Shown here: positions 25,425 through 33,431 of the stretch, one piece after another
Layout of the letters: each line of letters starts with the position of its first letter
How positions within the stretch are numbered: the first letter of the stretch is position 1
DNA from: JBIICI01 sp044238935
GTDB taxonomy: Bacteria > Pseudomonadota > Alphaproteobacteria > Micavibrionales > Micavibrionaceae
Reading direction: 5' to 3'
Assembly: GCA_044238935.1 (NCBI GenBank)
Contig: JBIICI010000006.1
Location: forward strand, 41,034 to 105,033
DNA length: 64,000 bases
Made by a program: the position numbers and the translations under genes
Notes under the pieces: model-generated
Database searches by the model: none
What the model was told of the DNA's origin: nothing
Seen by the model: only the letters and a program-made list of their open reading frames with translations

Positions 25425-26267
25425 GGTCTCAGCGCAGTGTTTGGCGTCAGTGATGGTATCAAACAGCCCAAATAAGGTTGCGCCGCTGCCGCTCATGCGT
25501 GATAGGTGGCATTTTGGGTCTTTGTCTAAAATTGCTAGTCCTTTGGCGATTTCAGGGGCAACATTTAGGGCCGCGCGTTGCATGCTGTTATCTGTTTTAT
25601 CTTTTAAAAAATCGAAAAATTCATATTTTTTGTAATGTGTAAAATCTTGTGCATCCATAGCAGGGCGGAAATCATCCATAGGCGATAAAGATTGATATAA
25701 AGTTCGGGTGCAGCAATATCCGCCTTGGTTGATTAACACAATCCCAATTTCACCAATATTGGATAAAAAGGGCAGGGGGGTGATTTGTTCGCCGATCCCT
25801 TCCATCCAACAGGCTTGCCCTAAAAAACATGCGGGCACATCGGCGCCCAATTTTATCAGGCTATTTATAAAATCCTGTGTTGGTTCAATGTCATGAAGTT
25901 GCATTAAGGCACGGATGGTCGCCGCGGCATTCGATGATCCCCCCCCCAATCCCGCCCCAATCGGCAGATTTTTCTGAAGGTGAAAATGAAGATTTGACAC
26001 GTCAATCCCATAAAATTCTGACCATAATCTTTTTGCCTTGATGATCAAATTATCTTGAATAGGCTGATTTTCTAAAAAAGGGGCGAATTGCCCAGAAAAA
26101 GAGAGTTCAGAATCAGTGCTTTTTTCCTTGAGGCTGAGGGTCAATTGATCCCCAATATCCGCAAAGGCAACAATCGATTGCAATTGATGATAATGATCCG
26201 CATTCTTCCCCAAAACATGCAGGCATAAATTGACTTTTGCAGGGGTGAGAAGGGATATGGATTGCAT
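25374..26267 (-). CDS. ispE: 4-(cytidine 5'-diphospho)-2-C-methyl-D-erythritol kinase
   Basis: A 297-residue GHMP kinase of the MEP isoprenoid pathway. It has TPAKVNLCLHVLGKNADHYH (substrate Lys, His), the ATP loop PIGAGLGGGSSNAAATIRAL, and the C-terminal SRMSGSGATLFGLF. All active-site residues expected for IspE are visible. It is transcribed toward the orphan trio and away from the tmRNA gene. Confidence 0.95.
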   Translation of the reverse strand: MQSISLLTPAKVNLCLHVLGKNADHYHQLQSIVAFADIGDQLTLSLKEKSTDSELSFSGQFAPFLENQPIQDNLIIKAKRLWSEFYGIDVSNLHFHLQKNLPIGAGLGGGSSNAAATIRALMQLHDIEPTQDFINSLIKLGADVPACFLGQACWMEGIGEQITPLPFLSNIGEIGIVLINQGGYCCTRTLYQSLSPMDDFRPAMDAQDFTHYKKYEFFDFLKDKTDNSMQRAALNVAPEIAKGLAILDKDPKCHLSRMSGSGATLFGLFDTITDAKHCAETLRALHHQLWIKAGALT

Positions 26268-26295
26268 AGGTGATATTACAATAAAATAGAAAAAA

Positions 26296-26640
26296 TAGGG
26301 CTGTTCTGTTGCCAGGCCGCCCCACGCCCCGCCTGTAAAATGTTCAGAGATTACAGGAGTTTCGTTGTAGCACTATAACAGCTATTAAGCCGCGATAGCA
26401 ACGCCAGCAACAACAGAGTTGTCATTAGCGGCTACGAACTGATGGTTATCGTTGGCAGTTAAATTGCCTGACCTTATTATGGCGGGTCAAACCAGATACA
26501 AACTTTACCTTTATTACGCGCGTCGATCCTATTTCGACCCCATCACAAACGGCATGCTAAAAAGGGGATAAAGCTGCCGTTTATGGTGGAGTCGCCGGGT
26601 ACCGCCCCCGGGTCCGCAACGCTTATTCCACAAAGCGTTT
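26296..26640 (-). ncRNA. ssrA: Permuted two-piece tmRNA (ssrA)
   Basis: Rescues stalled ribosomes. On the minus strand the acceptor piece comes first (26640 to 26584). It has a T-stem CCGGG/CCCGG with 7-nt loop GGCGGUA and the 3' end CGACUCC-A-CCA. After an excised spacer, the coding piece starts at 26541 with GGGGUCG, which pairs over 7 bp with CGACUCC. The tag frame (26432-26385) is AANDNSVVAGVAIAA with stop TAA, where the first Ala is the resume codon GCC. Downstream are a hairpin CCTGTAA/TTACAGG (26357-26332) and a T-rich end near 26296. The permuted order and the altered T-loop are known features of alphaproteobacterial tmRNA. Confidence 0.95.
26547..26582 (-). other. Excised spacer hairpin inside ssrA
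   Basis: AAACGGCA and TGCCGTTT (26547-26554 and 26575-26582) form a perfect 8-bp stem that closes the segment between the acceptor CCA and the coding-piece 5' end. It probably guides removal of the spacer during maturation. Confidence 0.65.
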
Positions 26641-26643
26641 AGT

Positions 26644-26671
26644 ATCATAGTATCCAATGGATACAAGTTAA
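26644..26671 (-). promoter_or_regulatory. ssrA promoter with palindromic spacer
   Basis: On the minus strand TTAACT (26671-26666) and TATGAT (26649-26644) are 16 bp apart. Initiation near 26637 would match the start of the acceptor-piece stem. The spacer holds a perfect palindrome GTATCC-AAT-GGATAC (26650-26664 region), which could be an operator. Confidence 0.5.
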
Positions 26672-26838
26672 GTGTAGATGATAATCGCTTTATACGCAAT
26701 GTTTATTATTTTAAAACACATTAAGCATTTTGAAATATTGGCAATGTATTCTGCTTAAGGGGTTTAAGAGAAATATTTGATAATTCATTTTATGATTCAA
26801 GGAATCTTAACGGATGATTCTGCATATTGGAATTTGAA

Positions 26839-27291
26839 ATGCATACAACACAAATAAATATGATGAGTCTAATGGACATTCCTTCTGTACCGCAAATAAG
26901 GAAAAAGGTTCTTGTTGTTGAGGATAATGAACTGAATATGAAGCTTTTTTGTGACCTGTTACAGGCGCAAGGAATCGATACAATTTCAGCGCGCGATGGC
27001 TTGCGCGTTTTGGATATTGCACGATTAGAAAAGCCTGATTTAATTTTGATGGATATTCAGTTGCCTGAAATATCAGGTTTAGATGTAACCGCGCAGCTAA
27101 AACAAGATGATGAATTGCGTCATATTCCTGTGATTGCCGTAACCGCCTTTGCGATGAAGGGGGATGAGGAAAAGATTTTACAGGGTGGGTGTGAGGATTA
27201 TATTTCAAAGCCAATCAGTATCATGCCATTTTTGCATGTCATTAAGTCCCATTTGGGAATAGAAAATGAATATAGTTTAGGGGTTTTATAA
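26839..27291 (+). CDS. divK: DivK-like single-domain response regulator
   Basis: A 150-residue receiver domain: acidic pocket VVEDNE, phospho-acceptor Asp72 in LILMDIQLPEISG, the Thr in VIAVTAFAMKGDEEK, and Lys in DYISKPIS. No output domain is present. In Caulobacter, DivK carries the asymmetric-division signal between PleC/DivJ and DivL. The start is not certain: ATG 26839 is used, and a later ATG at 26860 would remove the 7 leading residues. pleD starts one base after the stop, the classic divK-pleD unit. Confidence 0.88.
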   Translation: MHTTQINMMSLMDIPSVPQIRKKVLVVEDNELNMKLFCDLLQAQGIDTISARDGLRVLDIARLEKPDLILMDIQLPEISGLDVTAQLKQDDELRHIPVIAVTAFAMKGDEEKILQGGCEDYISKPISIMPFLHVIKSHLGIENEYSLGVL

Positions 27292-28731
27292 ATGTCTGCA
27301 CGTGTTTTAGTCGTTGATGATATTCTGCCAAATGTGAAGCTTTTGGAAGCAAAGCTGAGTAGTGAGTATTATGATGTCATTACCGCCACCAGCGGTGCAG
27401 AGGCTTTGGAAAAAGTCGTGAGCGAAAATCCTGATATTGTTTTATTAGATGTCATGATGCCCATTATGGATGGGTTTGAGGTCTGTCACAGGATAAAATC
27501 AAATCCATTAACCGCCCATATCCCCGTGGTGATGGTCACTGCCTTAACCGATTCCGCAGATCGTGTGCGGGGATTAGAGGCAGGGGCGGATGATTTCTTA
27601 AGTAAACCCGTGAATGATGTTGCCTTGATGGCGCGTGTACGGTCATTGGTACGGTTGAAAATGACCGTTGATGAATGGCGCACCCGTGAAAATACAGCAC
27701 AACAATTAGGTGTGGGAGATGCAAATGCCAATTTTATGTCTGAACGCGCCGATGAAGCCATGATCCTTGTGATTGAGGATCAAAGTTTTGAATGTGATAA
27801 GATTTTATCCACTTTGGATGTTGATCAAGATATTGTTCATTGTATTCCCACAGGAATGGATGCGTTTGATGCGCTAAAACGACAATCTTATGATTTAATT
27901 ATGGTGAGTTTGAATTTAGCCAATGAAGATGGCTTGCGTTTATGTTCCCATTTGCGTTCCAATGAAAAAACCCGCGCTGTGCCTATTTTAATGATGGGGT
28001 ATGAAGAGGATATGTCACGCATTGCGCATGGTTTAGAAATCGGCGCCCATGATTATATTTTACGCCCAACAGATCGCAATGAATTATTAGCGCGCGCACG
28101 CACCCAGATTCGCCGTAAACGATTCCAAGATCGATTGCGGAATAATTATGAACGCAGCCTATCTTTGGCTTTAACAGATACGCTGACAGGATTGTATAAT
28201 CGACGTTATTTTGATGTGCATATTCAAAAATTATTGGATAATGCCAAACAAAATAAAAAGGATCTAGGCATTTTAATGTTTGACATTGATCATTTTAAAT
28301 CGGTCAATGATACGCATGGTCATAATGTAGGGGATGAAGTTTTAAAAGTTTTCGCCGCCAGATTAATGGATAAGGTTCGCAGTGTTGATTTATTGGCTCG
28401 TTTAGGGGGCGAAGAATTTGTTGCTGTATTGCCTGAAATCACGGTTGAGCGTACTCGTATGATCGCAGAGCGCCTGCGTCGTTTCATTGCCGAAGAAGCC
28501 ATTCCCTGTTCCGCAGAGGGCGGACAATTGCAGATCACAACCTCAATTGGGGGGGTGATTATCAAAGGTGGACAAGTCGGTGCCGATGATACCATAGAAT
28601 CCATCTTGAAACGCGTCGATGATTGTTTGTATACTGCCAAAAAATCAGGGCGCAACATGTGTGTGTTCGAAGATGTCGGGATCTTAAACCCCGATGATTA
28701 TCAAGAAGACGTCCGTATTCGCATTGAATAA
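27292..28731 (+). CDS. pleD: PleD-like diguanylate cyclase
   Basis: A 479-residue protein with two receiver domains and a GGDEF cyclase, the PleD plan. REC1 has Asp53 in VLLDVMMP. REC2 (about 155-275) lacks a clear acceptor Asp (LIMVSLNL) and is an adaptor. The cyclase signature is GGEEF at residues 372-376, with an intact RxxD inhibitory site (RSVD) five residues before it, so product feedback is expected. It makes cyclic di-GMP to control the swarmer-to-stalked type transition. It is co-transcribed with divK. Confidence 0.95.
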   Translation: MSARVLVVDDILPNVKLLEAKLSSEYYDVITATSGAEALEKVVSENPDIVLLDVMMPIMDGFEVCHRIKSNPLTAHIPVVMVTALTDSADRVRGLEAGADDFLSKPVNDVALMARVRSLVRLKMTVDEWRTRENTAQQLGVGDANANFMSERADEAMILVIEDQSFECDKILSTLDVDQDIVHCIPTGMDAFDALKRQSYDLIMVSLNLANEDGLRLCSHLRSNEKTRAVPILMMGYEEDMSRIAHGLEIGAHDYILRPTDRNELLARARTQIRRKRFQDRLRNNYERSLSLALTDTLTGLYNRRYFDVHIQKLLDNAKQNKKDLGILMFDIDHFKSVNDTHGHNVGDEVLKVFAARLMDKVRSVDLLARLGGEEFVAVLPEITVERTRMIAERLRRFIAEEAIPCSAEGGQLQITTSIGGVIIKGGQVGADDTIESILKRVDDCLYTAKKSGRNMCVFEDVGILNPDDYQEDVRIRIE

Positions 28732-28736
28732 AAAAC

Positions 28737-28757
28737 CTTATTTGCCGATAAAATAAG
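28737..28757 (+). terminator. Weak hairpin after pleD
   Basis: CTTATTT (28737-28743) and AAATAAG (28751-28757) form a 7-bp stem with loop GCCGATA just after the pleD stop. It is followed by a T-containing but not continuous run. It may end the divK-pleD transcript. Confidence 0.4.
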
Positions 28758-28758
28758 T

Positions 28759-28786
28759 CTTGAATTTTCTATCACATATCTATACT
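28759..28786 (+). promoter_or_regulatory. Putative promoter of tRNA-Ser
   Basis: CTTGAA (28759-28764) and TATACT (28781-28786) are 16 bp apart. The predicted start is about 7-8 bases before the tRNA 5' end. Confidence 0.5.
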
Positions 28787-28800
28787 GTGTGCCGATAAAC

Positions 28801-28891
28801 GGAGACGTGGCCGAGCGGCTGAAGGCGCACGCCTGGAAAGTGTGTATACGGTAACCCCGTATCGAGGGTTCGAATCCCTCCGTCTCCGCCA
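28801..28891 (+). tRNA. tRNA-Ser (anticodon GGA)
   Basis: The 7-bp acceptor stem GGAGACG/CGTCTCC, discriminator G and genomically encoded CCA are all visible. The anticodon stem CACGC/GTGTG holds loop CTGGAAA (anticodon GGA, reading UCC and UCU). A long variable arm (ATACGG/CCGTAT) marks class II Ser. The T-arm is GAGGGTTCGAATCCCTC. Confidence 0.97.
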
Positions 28892-28970
28892 TTAATGATT
28901 ATAACCGCACCTATGGTATTGTATTGAATGAATCATAATCCATAGAGGGCTTTTGAAAATTCTATGATTA

Positions 28971-29186
28971 TTACGCCAGTATATCTAAAAAAGATCCGCG
29001 GGGGGTGTTTTTTGATAAGGATTCTGGATTGATTGTTTTTAATGAATCATCCTTATTGACGGATGTGTTTGTGCGGAATTCATCTGTATTTTGCTGTGGT
29101 TTTTGGGGGTTTATCTGATTTCGCGCAGAGGTCTGCCTGTTTTGGTATAGTGTATTTGCAACAGAGCTGTTTACCAAGTTAACCAC
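28971..29186 (-). CDS. Small protein with C-terminal RGSFLDI motif
   Basis: A 71-residue Asn/Gln/Ser-rich, probably disordered protein that ends in PRGSFLDILA. Short alphaproteobacterial proteins with a similar RGSLLD(V/I) tail are often found near flagellar or cell-cycle genes, but I cannot name a function. The start is a GTG at 29186 with a GGTGGA ribosome-binding sequence. It is divergent from the DUF2336 gene. Confidence 0.45.
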   Translation of the reverse strand: MVNLVNSSVANTLYQNRQTSARNQINPQKPQQNTDEFRTNTSVNKDDSLKTINPESLSKNTPRGSFLDILA

Positions 29187-29500
29187 GAATATCCACCAAA
29201 GCTGTTTTAAATAGTTTTCTCTTTCAGATCTAGCATTATTTTAGAAAAAATCAAACGAAAATTGATAAGAAATTATATTAAATTGTGCGTATTTTTATTG
29301 TTATTTTTACGAGTCTGTAACTCTTTTATTATATTATATAAATGAAATTAAAAATAATAATAAATTGTGGTGGTTTTTAGACTCCTTAATTTTTTAATTA
29401 GTGCATTGTAATATATTGTTTTTTATGGTTTTTGAAAAATATATGTGGGTCATGGTTTGTTACTATGGTGAAAAAAAGTTCTTTGAGGGCTATTAATTTT
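29187..29500. other. AT-rich intergenic region, no gene seen
   Basis: About 314 bases of very AT-rich DNA between divergent genes. It contains a small GAGT/ACTC hairpin near 29309-29323 followed by T-rich sequence. No confident promoter or coding signal was found, but it must hold both divergent promoters. Confidence 0.4.
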
Positions 29501-30628
29501 ATGAGTCAATCTTTGTTATCAAGATCACCTGAGCTTGCACCGTTTCTCATACGATTGCATGATACACGCTCAATGTATGAAGGTGCAGATAATAAGCATG
29601 TTGCAGAGCAAAAATTATCTGAGGTGATGGCGGATTTCCTTTGCTATGATAAAATTCCCCAATTTGAACGGGAGTTGGTCACAGATGTTTTGATGACGTT
29701 GGTTAAACAAGCGCAGAAAGATTTAAAATTAGCGCTGGCGCATCAGTTAAGCGCGCGTTCTGATGTACCTTTGCGCTTTGTATTATCATTGATTGAAGAA
29801 GATTTAGGCGCTGCACAAATTTTATTAGAAGAAAGCCCTGTTTTAGAAGATTGTGATTTATTATACATTATCCAAGCCCATGGGGCAGAATATTGGCGTT
29901 CTATTGCAAAACGTAAAATGATGGGGAATGTGGTGGTTGAGGAGCTTGCGCGGACAGGTGATGTTGAAACGGCACTGAATTTATGTGCCAATGATAATAT
30001 TTCCTTAAACGAAAAAGTCTTTGATACGCTATCTATTATGGCGGCGAATCATGAAAATATTGGCAAGTCATTGATTGAGCGTACGGATATTTCCATGGAC
30101 TTAACGCTGAAAATTTATCAGCATGTCAGTGATGCCTTAAAAGAAAAAATCCGCCAAAAATTCCCAACTGAAATTGCGATGAGATCTATTGATGATCTTG
30201 AGGATATTCGTGCAGATATTGAAGAGTCCTATAACGCAGAGCAATATCACCCGACCTTGGCTCAAATGGAAAAGGCAGGGAATTTAAAGCGCACCAATCG
30301 TTTAACATTATCTGTGATTATGGACACGGTGAAAACAGGTCAATTACAGTTTTTTGTCGCCTGTTTATCAAGTTTCTTGGACTTAAAGCCCTCCACAATT
30401 ATTGAGGCCTTAAAAATGCCGATGGGAAAAGGCGTTGTGATGTTAGCCCGTGCGGCTGATCTGTATCGCAGTGATTTTATCAGTGTTTTCATGTTAACGC
30501 GGATTATCCGCGAAGGGAAAAAACCTGTTGATCATAGTGAGTTATCCAGAGTCATGGGGTTGTTTGATAAGGTTGGAACTGAAACCTGCCGTCATTATCT
30601 TTCTCGCTTAGATTCGGGTATTAAATAA
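29501..30628 (+). CDS. DUF2336-family helical-repeat protein
   Basis: A 375-residue cytosolic protein built of HEAT-like helical pairs. The family block is clear at residues about 65-165: ALAHQLSARSDVPLRFVLSL, AAQILLEESPVLEDCDLLYI, then AYWRSIAKRKMM-like and VVVEELARTGDVETALNL segments. DUF2336 proteins are nearly confined to Alphaproteobacteria and have no settled role. The ATG at 29501 follows a GAGGG sequence and is preferred over TTG 29432 and ATG 29465. Its place after divK-pleD hints at cell-cycle or signalling use. Confidence 0.82.
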   Translation: MSQSLLSRSPELAPFLIRLHDTRSMYEGADNKHVAEQKLSEVMADFLCYDKIPQFERELVTDVLMTLVKQAQKDLKLALAHQLSARSDVPLRFVLSLIEEDLGAAQILLEESPVLEDCDLLYIIQAHGAEYWRSIAKRKMMGNVVVEELARTGDVETALNLCANDNISLNEKVFDTLSIMAANHENIGKSLIERTDISMDLTLKIYQHVSDALKEKIRQKFPTEIAMRSIDDLEDIRADIEESYNAEQYHPTLAQMEKAGNLKRTNRLTLSVIMDTVKTGQLQFFVACLSSFLDLKPSTIIEALKMPMGKGVVMLARAADLYRSDFISVFMLTRIIREGKKPVDHSELSRVMGLFDKVGTETCRHYLSRLDSGIK

Positions 30629-30695
30629 ATATTTTCTTTTTTATTTGAATTATGATAAAGCTGTTGAATAAATTTTATTCAAGCAGGATTTTTTT

Positions 30696-31145
30696 ATGAT
30701 GAAAATATATTCTTTTGCGCTCACTTTTATTGTATTGTTTTTTATGGGGTTAAGCCCTGCTCATGCGAATGAGCGCGATGATGTTGATGCTCTTTTTGCG
30801 GCATGGCAAGTCGCTGTATCAAGTGGGCATCCCGAGCAAGTTGTTGATTTATATGATAAAGATGCTATTTTAGTTCCAACATTAGCGCCCAATCCGGTTT
30901 CAACCCAAGAGGGACGTTTTGAATATTTTTCTCATTTGATGCAAAAGCCAAATTTGAAAGTTGAAATTAATTCCGAGATTTATCAAAAATTAGATCGCAA
31001 AAATGCAGTGATCAGCGGCTTGTATGATTTCAAATTTGATGGGGGTCATGTGCCTGCGCGCTATACTTTTGTCTTTGAAAAGAAGCATGGGAATTGGGTT
31101 ATTGTGGAGCATCATTCCTCGATGATCCCTGATACAAAATCTTAA
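30696..31145 (+). CDS. Exported SnoaL/CaMKII-AD-like protein
   Basis: A 149-residue protein with a signal peptide (FALTFIVLFFMGLSPAHA, cleavage before NERDD). The mature part is an NTF2-like fold of the DUF4440 or CaMKII-association type: ALFAAWQVAVSSGHPEQVVD at the start and WVIVEHHSSMIP at the end. Such cone-shaped folds often bind small ligands, and no catalytic set is readable. It is followed by ruvC after 17 bases, so may share its promoter. Confidence 0.8.
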   Translation: MMKIYSFALTFIVLFFMGLSPAHANERDDVDALFAAWQVAVSSGHPEQVVDLYDKDAILVPTLAPNPVSTQEGRFEYFSHLMQKPNLKVEINSEIYQKLDRKNAVISGLYDFKFDGGHVPARYTFVFEKKHGNWVIVEHHSSMIPDTKS

Positions 31146-31162
31146 ATAAATGGAAAAAATCT

Positions 31163-31627
31163 GTGCGCATTTTAGGGATTGATCCGGGATTATTGCGTAC
31201 AGGTTGGGGCGTTATTGACAAGGAAGGCAATCGCCTTTCTTTTGTCGCCTGTGGCGTCATTACACCTTCAGCGCAACTGACTTTGCCACAGCGTTTGGCG
31301 TTGATTGATATGGGGTTGCAATCTATTTTAAATGATTATAAGCCTGATTGTGCGGCTGTTGAGGAAACTTTTGTCAATACAAATGCGGTATCAACATTAA
31401 AATTAGGACAAGCACGTGGCGTTGCCTTGGTTGTGCCGGCGCGTTATGGTTTGGATGTTTTTGAATATGCCGCCACCCAAGTCAAAAAAACAGTCGTGGG
31501 GGCAGGGCGTGCCGATAAAAATCAAATTATTCATATGGTCAAAATCTTATTACCAAAAGCCGATATAAAAACGGCGGATAGTGCCGATGCGTTGGCGGTG
31601 GCCATCTGTCATGCACACCACAAATGA
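31163..31627 (+). CDS. ruvC: Holliday junction endonuclease RuvC
   Basis: A 154-residue RNase H-fold resolvase with a GTG start. The four-acid active site is in place: Asp7 in LGIDPG, Glu in AVEETFVNTN, and two Asp in SADALAVAICHAH. The basic stretch QVKKTVVGAGRADKNQ fits the junction-binding region. It is slightly shorter than the usual 160-175 residues, mainly at the C-terminus. A 73-base inverted repeat separates it from ruvA. Confidence 0.95.
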   Translation: MRILGIDPGLLRTGWGVIDKEGNRLSFVACGVITPSAQLTLPQRLALIDMGLQSILNDYKPDCAAVEETFVNTNAVSTLKLGQARGVALVVPARYGLDVFEYAATQVKKTVVGAGRADKNQIIHMVKILLPKADIKTADSADALAVAICHAHHK

Positions 31628-31630
31628 TAG

Positions 31631-31703
31631 AAACATCTGCAAAGCGGTTTTGTGCTTCTCGTTCCTTGCGTCTTATTCAAAATCTCGACTTTTGCAGATG
31701 TTT
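31631..31703 (+). terminator. Long inverted repeat between ruvC and ruvA
   Basis: AAACATCTGCAAA (31631-31643) and TTTGCAGATGTTT (31691-31703) form a perfect 13-bp stem. An inner TTTTG/CAAAA pair and about 25 nt of loop lie inside, and the 3' end runs into TTTTT. It could end the ruvC transcript or attenuate ruvAB. A small mobile repeat is another option. Confidence 0.55.
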
Positions 31704-31757
31704 TTATGGTTGCTTAAACATTTTACATTGACCCTGTGATCGTTTATATTAAGCCAC

Positions 31758-32387
31758 ATGATTGGAAAGCTGAACGGGATTATTGATTATTTTTTTGACG
31801 ATTCACTGATTTTAAATGTGGGTGGGGTGGGGTATCATGTTTTTGTGTCCTCAAAAAACCTGTATAGTTTGGGGCAGGTGGGGGATGCGTTGTCTTTGTT
31901 TATTGAAACGAAGGTGCGTGAGGATCATATTCACCTTTATGGTTTTCCAAATTATGTTGAACAGCTTTGTTATCGGACATTATTAAATGTGCAAGGCGTG
32001 GGATCAAAGGTTGCGTTGGCTTTGTTGAATATGGCGTCTCCATCAGAACTGGCGATGATGATCGCGGCCGAAGATAAATCCGCTATTTCTCGTGCGGAAG
32101 GGGTGGGTGCAAAACTCGCGGTACGCCTGATCACAGAGCTAAAGGACAAAATGCATGGTTTTATGGATGGTGCAATGCCTATTCATGCGATTAAGGTGCA
32201 AGATACAAAATCCAGCACTGCCAAAACATCCATTACAGAAAAAGATCCCCGAAAAGATGCGATGGATGCACTGGTTGCCTTAGGATACGGACGCGCCGAA
32301 GCCATGACCGCCATTGCCAAAGTTGATGATCTATCAGGCAACGTCAATGATTATATCAAAAACGCCCTCAAAGAATTGGGGCGATAA
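31758..32387 (+). CDS. ruvA: Holliday junction helicase subunit RuvA
   Basis: A 209-residue protein with an N-terminal OB fold (IGKLNGIIDYFFDDSLIL), helix-hairpin-helix segments (LLNVQGVGSKVALALL and ISRAEGVGAKLAVRLI), and a C-terminal RuvB-binding domain (KDAMDALVALGYGRAEA). It forms tetramers on Holliday junctions. ruvB follows after 6 bases. Confidence 0.96.
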   Translation: MIGKLNGIIDYFFDDSLILNVGGVGYHVFVSSKNLYSLGQVGDALSLFIETKVREDHIHLYGFPNYVEQLCYRTLLNVQGVGSKVALALLNMASPSELAMMIAAEDKSAISRAEGVGAKLAVRLITELKDKMHGFMDGAMPIHAIKVQDTKSSTAKTSITEKDPRKDAMDALVALGYGRAEAMTAIAKVDDLSGNVNDYIKNALKELGR

Positions 32388-32393
32388 GAGATT

Positions 32394-33419
32394 ATGGATT
32401 TAAGCATGCGTCATCCTGATTTAAACCAAGCCTTAAATGATGCCGATTCCCTGCGGGAGGAGGGCAGTTTGCGCCCGCAATCCCTCAATGAATTTATTGG
32501 CCAAGAGGCTTTGAAACAAAATTTACGGATTTTTATCGCGGCTAGTCGCAAGCGCAATCAGGCGATGGATCATGTGTTATTACATGGCCCCCCCGGATTG
32601 GGCAAAACCACCTTGGCACAGTTGATGGCGCGTGAATTGGGGGTCGGGTTTCGGACAACCTCAGGGCCTATCCTTGCCCGCGCTGGGGATTTGGCAGCGA
32701 TATTGACGGGGTTGGAAGATCGCGATGTCTTATTCATCGATGAAATACACCGCATGCACCCTGCTGTGGAGGAAATTTTATACCCTGCTATGGAAGATCA
32801 GAAGCTGGATATTATGATCGGCGAAGGCGTTGCTGCGCGTTCCGTGCAGGTGGATTTGCCCTCCTTTACCCTTGTTGGGGCAACGACGCGCACGGGATTA
32901 TTAACCAATCCGTTGAGAGATCGTTTTGGCATTCCCTTGCGATTGGAATTTTATAATGATATGGAATTACAGCTGATTGTCAAACGCTTAAGTGTGTTAT
33001 TTCAGTTCAAAATCACCGATGATGGCGCGATGGAAATTGCGCGGCGTTCAAGGGGAACACCACGAATTGCAGGGCGATTAACCCGCCGTGTGCGTGATTT
33101 CGCAGATGTGATGTGCTGCCCTGAGGTCACAAAAGATGTGGCGAATGACGCGCTTAATCAATTGGATGTTGACCATAGCGGCCTTGATCGGATGGATCGC
33201 GCTTATCTGTTAACCTTGGCGGAGCATTATAAAGGAGGGCCTGTGGGGGCGGATACGATTGCCGCGGCTTTATCCGAACAAAAAGATGTGGTCGAAGAAG
33301 TGATTGAGCCCTATTTAATGCAGCAAGGATTCATTCAACGCACCCCCAGAGGGCGTGTCTTAACAGAAAAAGCATGGTTGCATTTGGGGTTGAGTGCAAC
33401 AATCACGGATCTTTGCTAA
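32394..33419 (+). CDS. ruvB: Holliday junction branch-migration ATPase RuvB
   Basis: A 341-residue AAA+ motor with Walker A GPPGLGKTT, Walker B LFIDEIHR, sensor 1 LVGATTRTG, and sensor 2 RGTPRIAGR, followed by the winged-helix domain (QQGFIQRTPRGR). Length is normal. It drives branch migration with RuvA. Confidence 0.97.
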   Translation: MDLSMRHPDLNQALNDADSLREEGSLRPQSLNEFIGQEALKQNLRIFIAASRKRNQAMDHVLLHGPPGLGKTTLAQLMARELGVGFRTTSGPILARAGDLAAILTGLEDRDVLFIDEIHRMHPAVEEILYPAMEDQKLDIMIGEGVAARSVQVDLPSFTLVGATTRTGLLTNPLRDRFGIPLRLEFYNDMELQLIVKRLSVLFQFKITDDGAMEIARRSRGTPRIAGRLTRRVRDFADVMCCPEVTKDVANDALNQLDVDHSGLDRMDRAYLLTLAEHYKGGPVGADTIAAALSEQKDVVEEVIEPYLMQQGFIQRTPRGRVLTEKAWLHLGLSATITDLC

Positions 33420-33431
33420 ATATTTAATATT

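Noticed and set aside
26700..26800. TTAA-N6-TTAA and TTAA-N5-TTAA pairs before divK as CtrA sites
   Set aside because: CtrA consensus is TTAA-N7-TTAA. These spacings do not match, and AT-rich DNA yields such pairs by chance.
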